Origin: Streptococcus pseudopneumoniae ATCC BAA-960 = CCUG 49455
GTDB taxonomy: Bacteria > Bacillota > Bacilli > Lactobacillales > Streptococcaceae
NCBI RefSeq assembly: GCF_002087075.1
Contig: NZ_MWSM01000037.1
Span: 1-20,327 of the forward strand
Direction of reading: 5' to 3'
Length of the DNA stretch: 20,327 nucleotides
Shown: in pieces, positions 1 through 9,298 of the stretch
Layout of the letters: each line of letters opens with the position of its first letter
How positions within the stretch are numbered: the stretch's first letter is position 1
Notes under the pieces: model-generated
Databases searched by the model: none
Told to the model about the DNA's origin: nothing
The model's input: the letters and a program-made list of their open reading frames with translations, nothing else
Translations under genes and position numbers: made by a program

Positions 1-57
1 GATGGACTAGAATGCTTTTTGAAAGTAGATGAGTATAACTGGTTGATGAGACTGTGA
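1..57 (+). CDS. C-terminal tail of an unidentified protein (partial)
   Basis: The first 18 codons from base 1 are open and end at a TGA (55-57). The visible residues (…LECFLKVDEYNWLMRL) look protein-like, but I do not recognise the family. A 20-bp palindrome follows 12 bases after the stop and could be the end of the transcript. The reading frame is chosen only because it ends just before that palindrome, so this is a weak call. Confidence 0.3.
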   Translation, partial: DGLECFLKVDEYNWLMRL

Positions 58-69
58 AAAGAGCATAAA

Positions 70-89
70 GACCAGCTTGCAAGCTGGTC
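70..89. terminator. 20-bp perfect palindrome, possible terminator or mRNA-end hairpin
   Basis: Bases 70-89 form a perfect palindrome (GACCAGCTTG / CAAGCTGGTC). It sits between the end of the left-edge reading frame and the first BOX element. No T-run follows directly, so intrinsic termination is uncertain. It could protect a 3' end or serve converging transcripts from both sides. Confidence 0.35.
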
Positions 90-202
90 ATACTCTTCGA
101 AAATCTCTTCAAACCACGTCAGCTTCATCTACAACCTCAAAGCAGTGCTTTGAGCAACCTACGGCTAGCTTCCTAGTTTGCTCTTTGATTCTCATTGAGT
201 AT
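90..202 (+). repeat. BOX element, copy 1 (boxA-boxC, no boxB)
   Basis: Begins with TACTCTTCGAAAATCTCTTC and ends with CTCATTGAGTAT, the two ends that recur in every copy here. An internal dyad lies around CAAAGCAGTGCTTTG. This matches BOX elements, the short intergenic repeats of S. pneumoniae and relatives, in a form lacking boxB. It lies just past the 3' end of the minus-strand HAD gene. Confidence 0.85.
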
Positions 203-211
203 CAGTATAGG

Positions 212-1024
212 TTATAAGAATAAGTCTTGTAGGGTTTTGGCAACCCCATCTTGGTCGTTGGTAAGGGAAATTTGCTCATCTGCATAAGGGAGTAGCTCTG
301 GATTGGCATTTTTCATGGCATAACCCTTCCCAGCAAAAGCGAGCATTTCGGTATCATTGTGTTCATCTCCAAAGGCAATCAAATCTTTTTTGTCACGATT
401 CATTATCTTGAGCAAGTAGTCCAAAGCAAAGGCCTTGTTGACACCTTTTGGGGTACATTCAAGGATATTGAGCGGACCTCCCCAGGTATTGATAGAAAGT
501 TGATGCTGGTAGAAGGCGTTCATTTCTTTTGCCAAGGCATATTTGTCACTGGCTCTGGTCTGCAAGAGGATACAGTTAGGGTCCTTGGTCACCAATTCAG
601 GCTGGAATTGATCTTCAGGCTGGAAAGCTTCTACACCAAATAGTTTGGGATTGGCAATTTCTTCATTGGGATTTGTAATGTAGAATTTTTTACGATATTC
701 TCCAGCGATAAAATCGGCTTGAATGTCCTCTGAACGTTGAACCATATCTAGCAGATATTTTTTGTCTACAGTCAAACACTTTTCAAAATCCCAAACTTGG
801 TCTGGTAAATGAGTAAGGGATCCGTTGAAGTTAATCATAGGAGTGTCTAAGCCCAGTTCACGGTAAAAATCTTTTGACATACGGTAAGGGCGACCTGTCG
901 TAATAATAACCTGATGGCCTTTTTCAGCAACTTTTTTGATGGTTTTTTTGGTAAAGTCAGAAATTTGACTGTCTGAGTTGAGCAGGGTTCCATCTAGGTC
1001 AACTGCAATAATTTTTTTCGTCAT
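212..1024 (-). CDS. Cof-type HAD-superfamily phosphatase
   Basis: A 270-residue hydrolase of the haloacid dehalogenase superfamily, Cof/YidA-like type, predicted to dephosphorylate sugar phosphates or cofactors such as FMN in the cytoplasm. Motif I is DLDGT with the nucleophile Asp9 and acid/base Asp11. The Thr of ITTGRP (motif II) and the C-terminal GDEHNDTEML (motif IV, Mg2+-binding Asp residues) are intact. The large insert between motifs II and III fits the C2 cap of this family, and the length is typical. The start at 1024 is preceded by an AAAGG ribosome site, and an extended -10 element lies about 40 bases upstream. It is transcribed away from the permease gene. The substrate cannot be told from sequence. 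Confidence 0.88.
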   Translation of the reverse strand: MTKKIIAVDLDGTLLNSDSQISDFTKKTIKKVAEKGHQVIITTGRPYRMSKDFYRELGLDTPMINFNGSLTHLPDQVWDFEKCLTVDKKYLLDMVQRSEDIQADFIAGEYRKKFYITNPNEEIANPKLFGVEAFQPEDQFQPELVTKDPNCILLQTRASDKYALAKEMNAFYQHQLSINTWGGPLNILECTPKGVNKAFALDYLLKIMNRDKKDLIAFGDEHNDTEMLAFAGKGYAMKNANPELLPYADEQISLTNDQDGVAKTLQDLFL

Positions 1025-1063
1025 ATGGACCTTTCTAGTGTGTTTTCAGATAAGATGTCTTCT

Positions 1064-1072
1064 ATTATAACA
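1064..1072 (-). promoter_or_regulatory. Extended -10 promoter of the HAD phosphatase gene
   Basis: On the minus strand this reads TGTTATAAT, a perfect -10 hexamer with the extended TGn motif. It is about 40 bases upstream of the start codon. No good -35 is visible, which is common with extended -10 promoters in streptococci. Confidence 0.55.
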
Positions 1073-1147
1073 GAAAGCAGGCAGAAAAGCAGATTCCAAA
1101 CAAAAAATGAAATTGGATTAATTTCTTAAACAAATCAAACAAAGACA

Positions 1148-1176
1148 TTGAAAAAGTGAATGATAAATGATATAAT
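1148..1176 (+). promoter_or_regulatory. Sigma-A promoter of the purine permease
   Basis: TTGAAA (1148-1153), a 17-base spacer and TATAAT (1171-1176), with TG one base before the -10. This near-consensus promoter overlaps an in-frame upstream ATG at 1160. That ATG therefore cannot be the translation start, because it would lie before the transcript begins. Confidence 0.8.
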
Positions 1177-1213
1177 TCTATTATTGTTCGTAAAAATTAA
1201 AAGGAGATTGATA

Positions 1214-2632
1214 ATGGACAAATTATTTAAACTAAAAGAGAACGGTACAGACGTTCGTACAGAGGTTCTCGCTGGTTTAACAACTTTCTTTGCAATGAGC
1301 TATATTCTCTTTGTAAACCCACAAATTCTTTCGCAAACAGGGATGCCTGCTCAGGGTGTCTTCCTAGCAACGATTATTGGTGCAGTAGCGGGTACCTTGA
1401 TGATGGCTTTTTATGCTAACTTGCCATACGCTCAAGCGCCAGGTATGGGGCTGAATGCCTTCTTTACCTTTACAGTTGTATTTGGACTTGGTTATTCTTG
1501 GCAAGAAGCCCTAGCTATGGTCTTCATCTGTGGGATTATTTCATTGATTATTACCTTGACAAATGTTCGTAAAATGATCATTGAATCGATTCCAAATGCC
1601 CTTCGCTCAGCTATTTCAGCTGGTATCGGTGTCTTCCTTGCCTATGTAGGAATTAAGAATGCTGGACTTTTGAAATTCACGATTGATCCAGGCAACTATA
1701 CTGTTGTAGGAGAAGGGGCTGACAAAGCTCAAGCAACGATTGCGGCAAACTCTTCAGCAGTTCCAGGATTGGTCAGCTTTAATAATCCAGCTGTTTTGGT
1801 GGCTCTTGCAGGACTTGCCATTACTATCTTCTTTGTCATCAAAGGGATTAAAGGGGGAATTATCCTCTCTATCTTGACAACAACTGTTCTTGCTATTGCA
1901 GTTGGTTTGGTAGATTTGTCAAGCATCGATTTTGCTAATAACCATGTTGGTGCAGCTTTTGAAGATTTGAAGACAATCTTTGGTGCAGCTCTTGGTTCAG
2001 AAGGTTTGGGAGCTTTGATTTCAGATACAGCTCGCTTGCCTGAAACTCTGATGGCCATTCTTGCCTTCTCATTGACAGATATTTTTGATACAATTGGTAC
2101 CTTGATCGGTACAGGTGAAAAAGTTGGTATCGTAGCGACAAATGGTGAAAATCATCAATCAGCTAAGTTAGACAAGGCTCTTTACTCTGACTTGATTGGT
2201 ACTTCAATTGGTGCCATCGCAGGTACTTCGAACGTAACGACTTATGTTGAGTCTGCTGCTGGTATTGGTGCAGGTGGACGTACTGGTTTGACAGCCTTGG
2301 TCGTGGCAATCTGTTTTGTGATCTCAAGCTTCTTTAGCCCACTTCTAGCGATTGTACCAACAGCCGCTACAGCTCCAATCTTGATTATCGTTGGGATTAT
2401 GATGCTGGCTAGCTTGAAAAATATCCATTGGGATGATATGTCTGAAGCAGTTCCTGCCTTCTTCACATCTATCTTTATGGGATTCAGCTACTCTATCACT
2501 CAAGGGATTGCAGTTGGTTTCTTGACTTACACTTTGACTAAGCTTGTCAAAGGTCAAGCTAAAGATGTTCATGTCATGATTTGGATTTTGGATGCCTTGT
2601 TTATCCTGAACTACATCAGCATGGCCTTATAA
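1214..2632 (+). CDS. NCS2-family purine (guanine/hypoxanthine-type) permease
   Basis: A 472-residue integral membrane transporter, rich in hydrophobic helices throughout. It belongs to the AzgA-like branch of the NCS2 family (relatives PbuG/PbuO of Bacillus), which imports guanine, hypoxanthine or adenine with protons. Signatures include the N-terminal TEVLAGLTTFFAMSYILFVN, the APGMGLNAFF motif in the second quarter, and FDTIGTLIG followed by GTSNVTTYVESAAGI in the second half, which line the substrate site in this family. The start at 1214 follows AAGGAGA at the right spacing. It appears monocistronic, with its own promoter and a strong terminator. No purine riboswitch is recognisable in the short leader. 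The exact substrate is inferred from the subfamily only. Confidence 0.9.
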   Translation: MDKLFKLKENGTDVRTEVLAGLTTFFAMSYILFVNPQILSQTGMPAQGVFLATIIGAVAGTLMMAFYANLPYAQAPGMGLNAFFTFTVVFGLGYSWQEALAMVFICGIISLIITLTNVRKMIIESIPNALRSAISAGIGVFLAYVGIKNAGLLKFTIDPGNYTVVGEGADKAQATIAANSSAVPGLVSFNNPAVLVALAGLAITIFFVIKGIKGGIILSILTTTVLAIAVGLVDLSSIDFANNHVGAAFEDLKTIFGAALGSEGLGALISDTARLPETLMAILAFSLTDIFDTIGTLIGTGEKVGIVATNGENHQSAKLDKALYSDLIGTSIGAIAGTSNVTTYVESAAGIGAGGRTGLTALVVAICFVISSFFSPLLAIVPTAATAPILIIVGIMMLASLKNIHWDDMSEAVPAFFTSIFMGFSYSITQGIAVGFLTYTLTKLVKGQAKDVHVMIWILDALFILNYISMAL

Positions 2633-2643
2633 TAGGATAACCC

Positions 2644-2664
2644 AGGGGGATTTTCCCCCTTTTT
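2644..2664 (+). terminator. Rho-independent terminator after the purine permease
   Basis: AGGGGGA (2644-2650), a 3-base loop, TCCCCCT (2654-2660), then a run of T. The seven-base GC-rich stem followed by T's is a classic intrinsic terminator placed 11 bases after the permease stop. Confidence 0.9.
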
Positions 2665-2684
2665 GAATACAAAGGAGATAGGTG

Positions 2685-3392
2685 ATGAAAGAGAAAAATA
2701 TGTGGAAAGAATTATTGAATCGTGCAGGCTGGCTGTTAATCTTTTTGCTGGCGACAATTTTATATCAGATTCCTATAGGGGTTACTGCTATTTTAACCTT
2801 AAGAGAAGTACCGCTATTACAGTCAGGACTGATAGTTGCTGGTATTTCGATTGTGGTTCTGGTGCTATTTATTATTGGAGCTCGTAAAACGCAATTAGCA
2901 AGTTTTAATTTTTCATTTTTTAGAGCTAAGGATTTGGCACGATTGGGCTTGAGTTATTTAGTCATTATCTGTTCAAATATACTTGGTTCTATCTTGTTAC
3001 AACTGTCAAATGAGACGACAACAAGTAACCAGTCTCAGATTAACGATATGGTTCAGAATAGTTCTCTGATTTCCAGTTTCTTCTTGTTGGCCTTGCTTGC
3101 TCCAATTTGTGAGGAAATCTTGTGCCGTGGGATTGTTCCTAAAAAGATTTTCCGAGGAAAAGAGAACTTGGGATTTGTAGTCGGTACGGTTGTGTTTGCT
3201 TTATTGCATCAACCGAGTAATTTACCTTCTTTATTGATTTATGGAGTTATGTCGATCGTTCTGTCTTGGACGGCTTACAAGACCCAACGTTTGGAAATGT
3301 CTATCTTACTTCACATGATTGTTAATGGGGTTGTTTTCTGTTTGTTGACTCTCGTGGTAATTTTGAGTCGGACATTAGGGATTTCTGTTTAA
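2685..3392 (+). CDS. CPBP-family intramembrane metalloprotease (CAAX protease / Abi type)
   Basis: A 235-residue membrane protein with several hydrophobic helices. It carries the three CPBP (Rce1/CAAX-prenyl protease-like) motifs: EEILCR with Glu143, Glu144 and Arg148, FALLHQ with His175, and HMIVN with His210 and Asn214. These residues form the metal-dependent intramembrane active site of the family. In streptococci such proteins are variously linked to bacteriocin self-immunity or membrane-protein processing, but nothing nearby indicates a bacteriocin locus. The ATG at 2685 follows AAGGAGA with 6-7 bases between, and is preferred to an in-frame GTG three bases earlier. The next promoter and gene start about 75 bases beyond the stop. 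Confidence 0.85.
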   Translation: MKEKNMWKELLNRAGWLLIFLLATILYQIPIGVTAILTLREVPLLQSGLIVAGISIVVLVLFIIGARKTQLASFNFSFFRAKDLARLGLSYLVIICSNILGSILLQLSNETTTSNQSQINDMVQNSSLISSFFLLALLAPICEEILCRGIVPKKIFRGKENLGFVVGTVVFALLHQPSNLPSLLIYGVMSIVLSWTAYKTQRLEMSILLHMIVNGVVFCLLTLVVILSRTLGISV

Positions 3393-3426
3393 TATTTTTG
3401 ACAATTGCTTACTTGTTTCTACTGGG

Positions 3427-3464
3427 AAAAAGATGAATGCAATCGTGTCCATCTTTTTCTTTTT
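3427..3464 (+). terminator. Terminator hairpin after the CPBP protease gene
   Basis: AAAAAGATG (3427-3435) pairs with CATCTTTTT (3450-3458) around a 14-base loop and is followed by CTTTTT. The A-rich left arm means it could work in both directions. It lies directly before the folate-operon promoter. Confidence 0.6.
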
Positions 3465-3465
3465 A

Positions 3466-3474
3466 TGGTAAAAT
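3466..3474 (+). promoter_or_regulatory. Extended -10 promoter of the folate operon
   Basis: TGGTAAAAT is an extended -10 element 41 bases upstream of the folP start. A -35-like TGTCCA (3446-3451) lies about 17 bases upstream but overlaps the terminator hairpin. Confidence 0.5.
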
Positions 3475-3476
3475 AG

Positions 3477-4460
<984 letters not shown>

Positions 4461-4461
4461 G

Positions 4462-5784
4462 ATGAAAGAATTTGAAAACAATCAGTGGATTGCTAACTAC
4501 CGGACGGATCAACCGCATTTTGGCTTGGAACGAATGGTGGAACTGTTAGCTTTGCGTGGCAATCCCCATCTCAAACTCAAGGTCATCCATATCGGAGGGA
4601 CCAACGGCAAGGGTTCGACCATTGCTTTTTTGACAAATATGCTGAAAAAGCTAGGGCTGAGAGTTGGCGTGTTTAGCTCGCCCTATCTCATTCATTATAC
4701 AGACCAGATTAGCATCAATGGGGGATCCATTCCAGAGGCTAGACTAGAAGCCCTCATGGCAGACTATCAGTCTTTGCTGGAGGGAGAAGCGGTCGCCAAT
4801 TTGCAGGGGACAACCGAGTTTGAGATTATCACAGCCATAGCCTATGATTACTTTGCCTCGGAGCAAGTAGACGTGGCTATCATGGAAGTCGGCATGGGTG
4901 GACTTTTAGATAGTACCAATGTCTGTCAGCCCATTTTGACAGGAATCACGACTATTGGATTGGATCATGTGGCTCTACTTGGTGACACCTTGGAAGCCAT
5001 AGCAGAGCAGAAAGCTGGTATTATCAAACAAGGTATTTCCTTGGTGACAGGTCGCATTTCTCCAGATGCTTTGGCTGTGATTGACCGCATTGCAGAAGGG
5101 AAAGATGCGCCGAGACTTGCCTACGGGGCAGATTATCAGGTCAGCCATCAAAAGAGTGTGGTGACAGGCGAAGTCTTTGACTATACAAGTGCTGTCAGAC
5201 AAGGTCGCTTCCAGACAGGTTTACTTGGTTTGTACCAAATAGAGAATGCTGGGATGGCCATAGCTTTACTTGATACTTTTTGTCAAGAAGATGGTCGAGA
5301 ACTAGCAAGCAATGACTTGCTTGCTCAAGCCTTGGAAGAAACAAGTTGGCCAGGGCGTTTGGAAATCGTGTCAAGAGATCCCTTGATGATCTTGGATGGG
5401 GCCCACAATCCCCATGCTATCAAGGCTTTATTAGCAACCTTGCAAGAACGCTTTGCGGATTATCATAAGGAAATCCTCTTTACTTGTATTAAAACCAAGG
5501 CCTTGGAGGATATGTTGGACTTGCTGGGGGCCATGCCAGATACCGAGCTTACTTTGACACATTTTGACGATAGTCGGGCGACTGATGAAAGCGTGCTGAA
5601 AGAGGCAGCTAAGTCTAGAAATCTCAGCTACCAAGGTTGGCAGGATTTTCTAGAGCAGAAATTGACAGATAAAAAAGAAGAGAAACAAACAGTTAGGATT
5701 GTCACAGGTTCCTTGTATTTCTTGAGCCAAGTGAGAGCCTATCTGATGGAGAGGAAGAATGAAAATGGATACACAAAAGATTGA
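4462..5784 (+). CDS. folC: Bifunctional dihydrofolate synthase / folylpolyglutamate synthase
   Basis: Adds L-glutamate to dihydropteroate, then extends the polyglutamate tail of reduced folates, using ATP (sulB in pneumococcus). It is a 440-residue Mur-ligase-type protein. The P-loop GGTNGKGST lies near residues 45-53, [12 protein letters not shown] marks the Mg2+/omega-loop region, and [10 protein letters not shown] begins the C-terminal glutamate-binding domain. The order and length are typical. It starts one base after folP, implying translational coupling, and its last 20 bases overlap the start of folE. Confidence 0.95.
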   Translation: MKEFENNQWIANYRTDQPHFGLERMVELLALRGNPHLKLKVIHIGGTNGKGSTIAFLTNMLKKLGLRVGVFSSPYLIHYTDQISINGGSIPEARLEALMADYQSLLEGEAVANLQGTTEFEIITAIAYDYFASEQVDVAIMEVGMGGLLDSTNVCQPILTGITTIGLDHVALLGDTLEAIAEQKAGIIKQGISLVTGRISPDALAVIDRIAEGKDAPRLAYGADYQVSHQKSVVTGEVFDYTSAVRQGRFQTGLLGLYQIENAGMAIALLDTFCQEDGRELASNDLLAQALEETSWPGRLEIVSRDPLMILDGAHNPHAIKALLATLQERFADYHKEILFTCIKTKALEDMLDLLGAMPDTELTLTHFDDSRATDESVLKEAAKSRNLSYQGWQDFLEQKLTDKKEEKQTVRIVTGSLYFLSQVRAYLMERKNENGYTKD

Positions 5785-6319
5785 AGCAGCTGTAAAAATG
5801 ATTATCGAGGCTGTCGGAGAGGACGCTAACCGCGAGGGCTTACAGGAAACACCTGCTCGTGTCGCTCGTATGTACCAAGAGATTTTTTCAGGTCTTGGTC
5901 AAACAGCGGAGGAACATTTGTCAAAATCCTTTGAGATTATTGATGATAATATGGTGGTAGAAAAGGATATTTTTTTCCATACAATGTGTGAACACCACTT
6001 CTTGCCATTTTATGGTAGAGCGCACATTGCCTACATTCCAGATGGCCGTGTGGCAGGCTTGTCTAAGCTAGCCCGTACGGTTGAAGTTTATTCGAAAAAG
6101 CCACAAATTCAAGAACGTTTGAATATCGAAGTGGCCGATGCCTTGATGGACTATCTAGGAGCTAAGGGAGCCTTTGTTGTCATTGAGGCAGAACATATGT
6201 GTATGAGTATGCGTGGTGTCAGAAAACCAGGCACTGCAACCTTGACGACAGTAGCTCGTGGTCTATTTGAAACAGATAAGGACCTTAGAGATCAGGCTTA
6301 TCGTTTAATGGGACTATAA
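5765..6319 (+). CDS. folE: GTP cyclohydrolase I
   Basis: Converts GTP to 7,8-dihydroneopterin triphosphate, the first step of folate synthesis (sulC in pneumococcus). The 184-residue protein has the zinc ligands Cys75 and His78 in [11 protein letters not shown] and Cys146 in EHMCMSMRG. The 71-residue Cys-Cys spacing equals that of the E. coli enzyme. GLSKLAR and the C-terminal RGLFETD segment are also typical. ATG 5765 is chosen over the in-frame ATG at 5759 because GGAGAGGA (5748-5755) is 9 bases away rather than 3. It overlaps the end of folC. A BOX element begins at its stop codon. Confidence 0.95.
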   Translation: MDTQKIEAAVKMIIEAVGEDANREGLQETPARVARMYQEIFSGLGQTAEEHLSKSFEIIDDNMVVEKDIFFHTMCEHHFLPFYGRAHIAYIPDGRVAGLSKLARTVEVYSKKPQIQERLNIEVADALMDYLGAKGAFVVIEAEHMCMSMRGVRKPGTATLTTVARGLFETDKDLRDQAYRLMGL

Positions 6320-6434
6320 TACTCTTCGAAAATCAAATTCAAACCACGTCAGCTTCCATCTGCAACCTCAAAACAGTGTTTTGAGCAGCCTACGGCTAGC
6401 TTCTTAGTTTGCACTTTGATTTTCATTGAGTATA
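6319..6434 (+). repeat. BOX element, copy 2, inside the folate operon
   Basis: Runs from ATACTCTTCGAAAATC to TTTTCATTGAGTATA with the internal CAAAACAGTGTTTTG dyad. Its first base coincides with the end of the folE stop codon, and it lies between folE and folBK. It shares orientation with the other four copies. Confidence 0.85.
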
Positions 6435-6439
6435 AAAAG

Positions 6440-6461
6440 AATCCGCTTTGGGCGGATTTTT
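6440..6461 (+). terminator. Terminator-like hairpin between folE and folBK (possible attenuator)
   Basis: AATCCGC (6440-6446), a 5-base loop and GCGGATT (6452-6458), followed by further T's. It should at least partly stop transcripts leaving folE, and it lies 17 bases before the folBK start. No clear promoter is visible between it and folBK, so folBK probably depends on read-through. Confidence 0.65.
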
Positions 6462-6477
6462 CTAGAAAGGAATCATT

Positions 6478-7290
6478 ATGGATCAACTGCAGATTAAGGA
6501 TTTGGAAATTTTTGCCTATCATGGTCTTTTTCCCAGTGAGAAGGAATTGGGGCAGAAGTTTGTCGTTTCAGCTATCCTATCCTATGATATGACCAAGGCA
6601 GCGACAGATTTGGATTTAGCAGCCTCTGTCCATTACGGAGAATTGTGCCAGCAGTGGACGACTTGGTTTCAGGAAACGAGTGAGGATTTGATTGAAACGG
6701 TAGCCTATAAACTGGTAGAACGTACTTTTGAGACCTATCCTCTTGTCCAAGAAATCAAGTTGGAACTGAAAAAGCCTTGGGCGCCAGTGCATTTGCCACT
6801 AGATACATGCTCAGTAACCATCCATCGCCGTAAGCAACGAGCCTTTATCGCCCTAGGAAGCAACATGGGAGATAAGCAAGCAAACTTGAAACAAGCCATT
6901 GATAAACTGCGAAATCGAGGTATCCATATTCTCAAAGAATCCAGTGTCTTAGCGACGGAGCCTTGGGGTGGTGTGGAGCAGGATAGCTTTGCTAATCAGG
7001 TGGTTGAGGTAGAAACATGGTTGCCTGCCCCAGTCTTGTTAGAAACATTGTTGGCTATTGAGACAGAGATGGGACGGGTGCGAGAAGTGCATTGGGGACC
7101 TCGTTTGATTGATTTGGACTTGCTCTTTGTGGAGGACCAGGCCATTTATACAGATGAGCTTATCTTGCCCCATCCTTACATAGCAGAACGCCTTTTTGTT
7201 CTTGAGTCTCTACAAGAAATTGCGCCTCATTTTATCCATCCGACATTAAAGCAACCGATCCGCAACTTGTATAATGCTTTGAAACAATAG
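6478..7290 (+). CDS. folBK: Bifunctional dihydroneopterin aldolase / HPPK
   Basis: A fusion protein called SulD in pneumococcus. Residues 1 to about 118 are the FolB domain (dihydroneopterin aldolase, start [20 protein letters not shown]). Residues about 120-270 are FolK, 6-hydroxymethyl-dihydropterin pyrophosphokinase, with [38 protein letters not shown] and [12 protein letters not shown]. Together they make the pterin diphosphate used by FolP. The 270-residue length equals the pneumococcal enzyme as I recall it. The ATG at 6478 follows AAAGGAA at 5-6 bases. A strong terminator closes the operon right after the stop. It is the only gene of the cluster separated from its neighbours by a repeat. 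Confidence 0.95.
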   Translation: MDQLQIKDLEIFAYHGLFPSEKELGQKFVVSAILSYDMTKAATDLDLAASVHYGELCQQWTTWFQETSEDLIETVAYKLVERTFETYPLVQEIKLELKKPWAPVHLPLDTCSVTIHRRKQRAFIALGSNMGDKQANLKQAIDKLRNRGIHILKESSVLATEPWGGVEQDSFANQVVEVETWLPAPVLLETLLAIETEMGRVREVHWGPRLIDLDLLFVEDQAIYTDELILPHPYIAERLFVLESLQEIAPHFIHPTLKQPIRNLYNALKQ

Positions 7291-7291
7291 A

Positions 7292-7337
7292 AAAAACTCT
7301 AGTTTTCAGTCGTTTGTAACTGAAGGCTAGAGTTTTT
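7292..7337 (+). terminator. Terminator of the folate operon
   Basis: AAAAACTCTAG (7292-7302) pairs with CTAGAGTTTTT (7327-7337), and an inner TTCAGT/ACTGAA stem (7305-7310, 7319-7324) extends it. The symmetrical A- and T-tracts suggest it works in both directions, including for the minus-strand DUF960 gene. Confidence 0.85.
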
Positions 7338-7452
7338 ATACTCTTCGAAAATCTCTTCAAACTACGTCAGCTTCCATCTGTAACCTCAAAACAGTGTTTT
7401 GAGCAGCCTGCGGCTAGCTTCCTAGTTTGCTCTTTGATTTTCATTGAGTATT
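7337..7452 (+). repeat. BOX element, copy 3
   Basis: Same ends and internal dyad as copies 1 and 2. It starts in the T-run of the folate-operon terminator and runs into the stop codon of the minus-strand DUF960 gene, filling the whole space between two converging genes. Confidence 0.85.
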
Positions 7453-7768
7453 AAAATAGGTCATTTTCTTCTGGGAGTAGGATAGTTTCTCTACCGTCCA
7501 TGTCTAAAACCAAGACTCTGGGGGGATAAAGAGGGTCAAAGGGATGGTTAAAATCAAAATCAATGGCTGTAGGGAGGTGTTGACTTGAGAAGTGGAAGGT
7601 AATTTTTCCTTGGTTATTGAGCAATTGAAACTCGAGTTCTTCTTCCAATTCAAAGACATTTTTTAAGAAGTGGTCAATAATATACCAAAAAGAGTCAATG
7701 ACATCATCAGGCAAGCTGGTAACAATGCCAAAACTAGCCGATCTCATTTGGGTATTGGTAAAAGCCAT
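7451..7768 (-). CDS. DUF960-family protein of unknown function
   Basis: A 105-residue soluble acidic protein. The N-terminal MAFTNTQMRSASFGIVTSLP and the length suggest DUF960, a small family of unknown function in Firmicutes, although I could not search to confirm this. No catalytic motif or membrane segment is visible. The start at 7768 follows AAAGGGGG on the minus strand. A start 54 bases further upstream would add 18 atypical residues and overlap the promoter. It converges on folBK and its last codon overlaps BOX copy 3. Confidence 0.75.
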   Translation of the reverse strand: MAFTNTQMRSASFGIVTSLPDDVIDSFWYIIDHFLKNVFELEEELEFQLLNNQGKITFHFSSQHLPTAIDFDFNHPFDPLYPPRVLVLDMDGRETILLPEENDLF

Positions 7769-7793
7769 ATTTTTGCCCCCTTTCTTTTCCCTT

Positions 7794-7822
7794 ATCATAC
7801 AACAAATAGGATTAAAAATCAA
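7794..7822 (-). promoter_or_regulatory. Sigma-A promoter of the DUF960 gene
   Basis: Read on the minus strand: TTGATT (7817-7822), a 17-base spacer, TATGAT (7794-7799). It is 26 bases upstream of the chosen start codon, leaving room for a short leader with the ribosome site. Confidence 0.7.
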
Positions 7823-7978
7823 GAAAAGGTAATTTTTTGAAAAGGATTTTAGCTACAGGGAAAAATAAGGAAAAAATCCCAAAAATCTCCCGAAGTTAAT
7901 AGGTAAATTCCCAAATTAACTTGATTATATAACTTTCAGTTACTTTGAGAAGTTACCGAAAAATATTTTTCATATCTA

Positions 7979-8008
7979 TTGACTTTTAGGGGTGAAATTT
8001 GGTATGAT
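7979..8008 (+). promoter_or_regulatory. Sigma-A promoter of rplM-rpsI
   Basis: TTGACT (7979-7984), an 18-base spacer and TATGAT (8003-8008). The stretch before it (7823-7978) holds only AT-rich sequence, a weak 8-bp dyad (7893-7900 with 7915-7922) and no gene. Confidence 0.75.
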
Positions 8009-8014
8009 AGTAGG

Positions 8015-8100
8015 CGGTATTGTTTACCCCATTTGAAAGGCCCCGGAACCTTCCAAATACTTTTCGATGGGAAGGAACACCCATCACCGTAAACAAAAAT
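8015..8100 (+). ncRNA. L13 leader RNA (autoregulatory leader of rplM)
   Basis: The leader between promoter and rplM folds with an outer helix TTGTTTAC (8020-8027) / GTAAACAA (8089-8096), and has inner helices around CCTTCC / GGAAGG. The position, size and shape fit the Firmicutes L13 leader, thought to bind ribosomal protein L13 and reduce expression of the operon. Assignment is from position and folding by eye, not a covariance search. Confidence 0.75.
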
Positions 8101-8122
8101 CGAACTATATATAGGAGAAATC

Positions 8123-8569
8123 ATGAACAAAACAACATTTATGGCTAAACCAGGCCAAGTTGAACGTAAATGGTACGTAGTTGACGCAACTGATGTACCA
8201 CTTGGACGTCTTTCTGCAGTAGTTGCTAGCGTACTTCGCGGAAAAAACAAACCAACATTTACACCACACACTGATACAGGTGACTTTGTGATTGTTATCA
8301 ATGCTGAAAAAGTTAAATTAACTGGTAAAAAAGCAACTGATAAAATCTACTACACTCACTCAAACCACCCAGGTGGATTGAAACAAATCTCTGCAGGTGA
8401 ACTTCGTTCTAAAAATGCAGTACGTTTGATCGAGAAATCAGTTAAAGGTATGCTTCCACACAATACACTTGGACGCGCTCAAGGTATGAAGTTGAAAGTA
8501 TTTGTTGGAGCTGAGCACACTCATGCTGCACAACAACCAGAAGTTCTTGACATTTCAGGACTTATCTAA
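8123..8569 (+). CDS. rplM: 50S ribosomal protein L13
   Basis: A 148-residue large-subunit protein that binds 23S rRNA early in assembly. Recognisable segments are [16 protein letters not shown] near the N-terminus, [30 protein letters not shown], and the signature [18 protein letters not shown]. Its length is usual for streptococci. AGGAGA precedes the start. Codon use is strongly biased, as expected for a highly expressed gene. rpsI follows after 19 bases. Confidence 0.98.
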   Translation: MNKTTFMAKPGQVERKWYVVDATDVPLGRLSAVVASVLRGKNKPTFTPHTDTGDFVIVINAEKVKLTGKKATDKIYYTHSNHPGGLKQISAGELRSKNAVRLIEKSVKGMLPHNTLGRAQGMKLKVFVGAEHTHAAQQPEVLDISGLI

Positions 8570-8588
8570 GGAAAGGAACAAATAAAGT

Positions 8589-8981
8589 ATGTCACAAGCA
8601 CAATATGCAGGTACTGGACGTCGTAAAAACGCTGTTGCACGCGTTCGCCTTGTTCCAGGAACTGGTAAAATCACTGTTAACAAAAAAGATGTTGAAGAGT
8701 ACATCCCACACGCTGACCTTCGTCTTGTCATCAACCAACCATTCGCAGTTACTTCAACTGTAGGTTCATACGACGTTTTCGTTAATGTTGTAGGTGGTGG
8801 ATACGCTGGTCAATCAGGAGCTATCCGTCACGGTATCGCTCGTGCCCTTCTTCAAGTAGACCCAGACTTCCGCGATTCATTGAAACGTGCAGGACTTCTT
8901 ACACGTGACTCACGTAAAGTTGAACGTAAGAAACCAGGTCTTAAGAAAGCTCGTAAAGCATCACAATTTAGTAAACGTTAA
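8589..8981 (+). CDS. rpsI: 30S ribosomal protein S9
   Basis: A 130-residue small-subunit protein whose C-terminal tail reaches the P-site tRNA. Seen here are the N-terminal [21 protein letters not shown], the signature [19 protein letters not shown], and the basic end [12 protein letters not shown] with the terminal Lys-Arg. It is co-transcribed with rplM. A terminator lies 26 bases after the stop. Confidence 0.98.
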   Translation: MSQAQYAGTGRRKNAVARVRLVPGTGKITVNKKDVEEYIPHADLRLVINQPFAVTSTVGSYDVFVNVVGGGYAGQSGAIRHGIARALLQVDPDFRDSLKRAGLLTRDSRKVERKKPGLKKARKASQFSKR

Positions 8982-9006
8982 TTCGAAAGAATTACTATAC
9001 TTATAC

Positions 9007-9034
9007 AGAGCACCTTTCGGGGTGTTCTTTTTTT
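9007..9034 (+). terminator. Terminator of rplM-rpsI
   Basis: AGAGCACC (9007-9014), a short loop, then GGGGTGTTCT and a long T-run (to 9034). A compact GC-containing stem with T's directly after is typical of intrinsic termination. Confidence 0.9.
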
Positions 9035-9080
9035 ATACTTTCTTACTAAATTGGTGCAATTGACACAGTTGTTGCGACTT

Positions 9081-9195
9081 TATACTCTTCGAAAATCTTT
9101 TCAAACCACATCAGTTCTATCTACAACCTCAAAACAGTGTTTCGAGCAACCTGCGGCTAGCTTCCTAGTTTGCTCTTTGATTTTCATTGAGTAGT
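9081..9195 (+). repeat. BOX element, copy 4
   Basis: Starts TATACTCTTCGAAAATC and ends TTTTCATTGAGTAGT, with the dyad around CAAAACAGTGTTTCG. It lies in the 317-base gap between rpsI and the next gene. The rest of that gap holds the rpsI terminator and a -10-like TATAAT at 9269-9274 before the membrane-protein gene. Confidence 0.85.
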
Positions 9196-9268
9196 AGTCT
9201 CTCATGTTTGTTTAGCGTCTAAAAGAGACATTTGAGAAGATTGAAAACAGTTCTCTCTTTTCTCCTAG

Positions 9269-9274
9269 TATAAT
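9269..9274 (+). promoter_or_regulatory. -10 element for the membrane-protein gene
   Basis: A perfect TATAAT 24 bases before the start codon. TTGAAA at 9241-9246 is 22 bases upstream, too far for an ideal -35, so the promoter is only partly supported. Confidence 0.4.
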
Positions 9275-9298
9275 GATTGGTAGGAAGGGAGAGAAAAG

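Noticed and set aside
1160..1213. N-terminal extension of the purine permease from ATG 1160
   Set aside because: The ATG lies inside the promoter between -35 and -10. The ATG at 1214 has a good ribosome site and the normal family N-terminus.
1100..1213. Purine riboswitch before the permease
   Set aside because: The leader after the promoter is only about 30 bases, too short, and the conserved loops are absent.
1729..2572. Minus-strand open frames opposite the permease
   Set aside because: They are shadows of a strongly supported plus-strand gene, with no ribosome sites and low-complexity translations.
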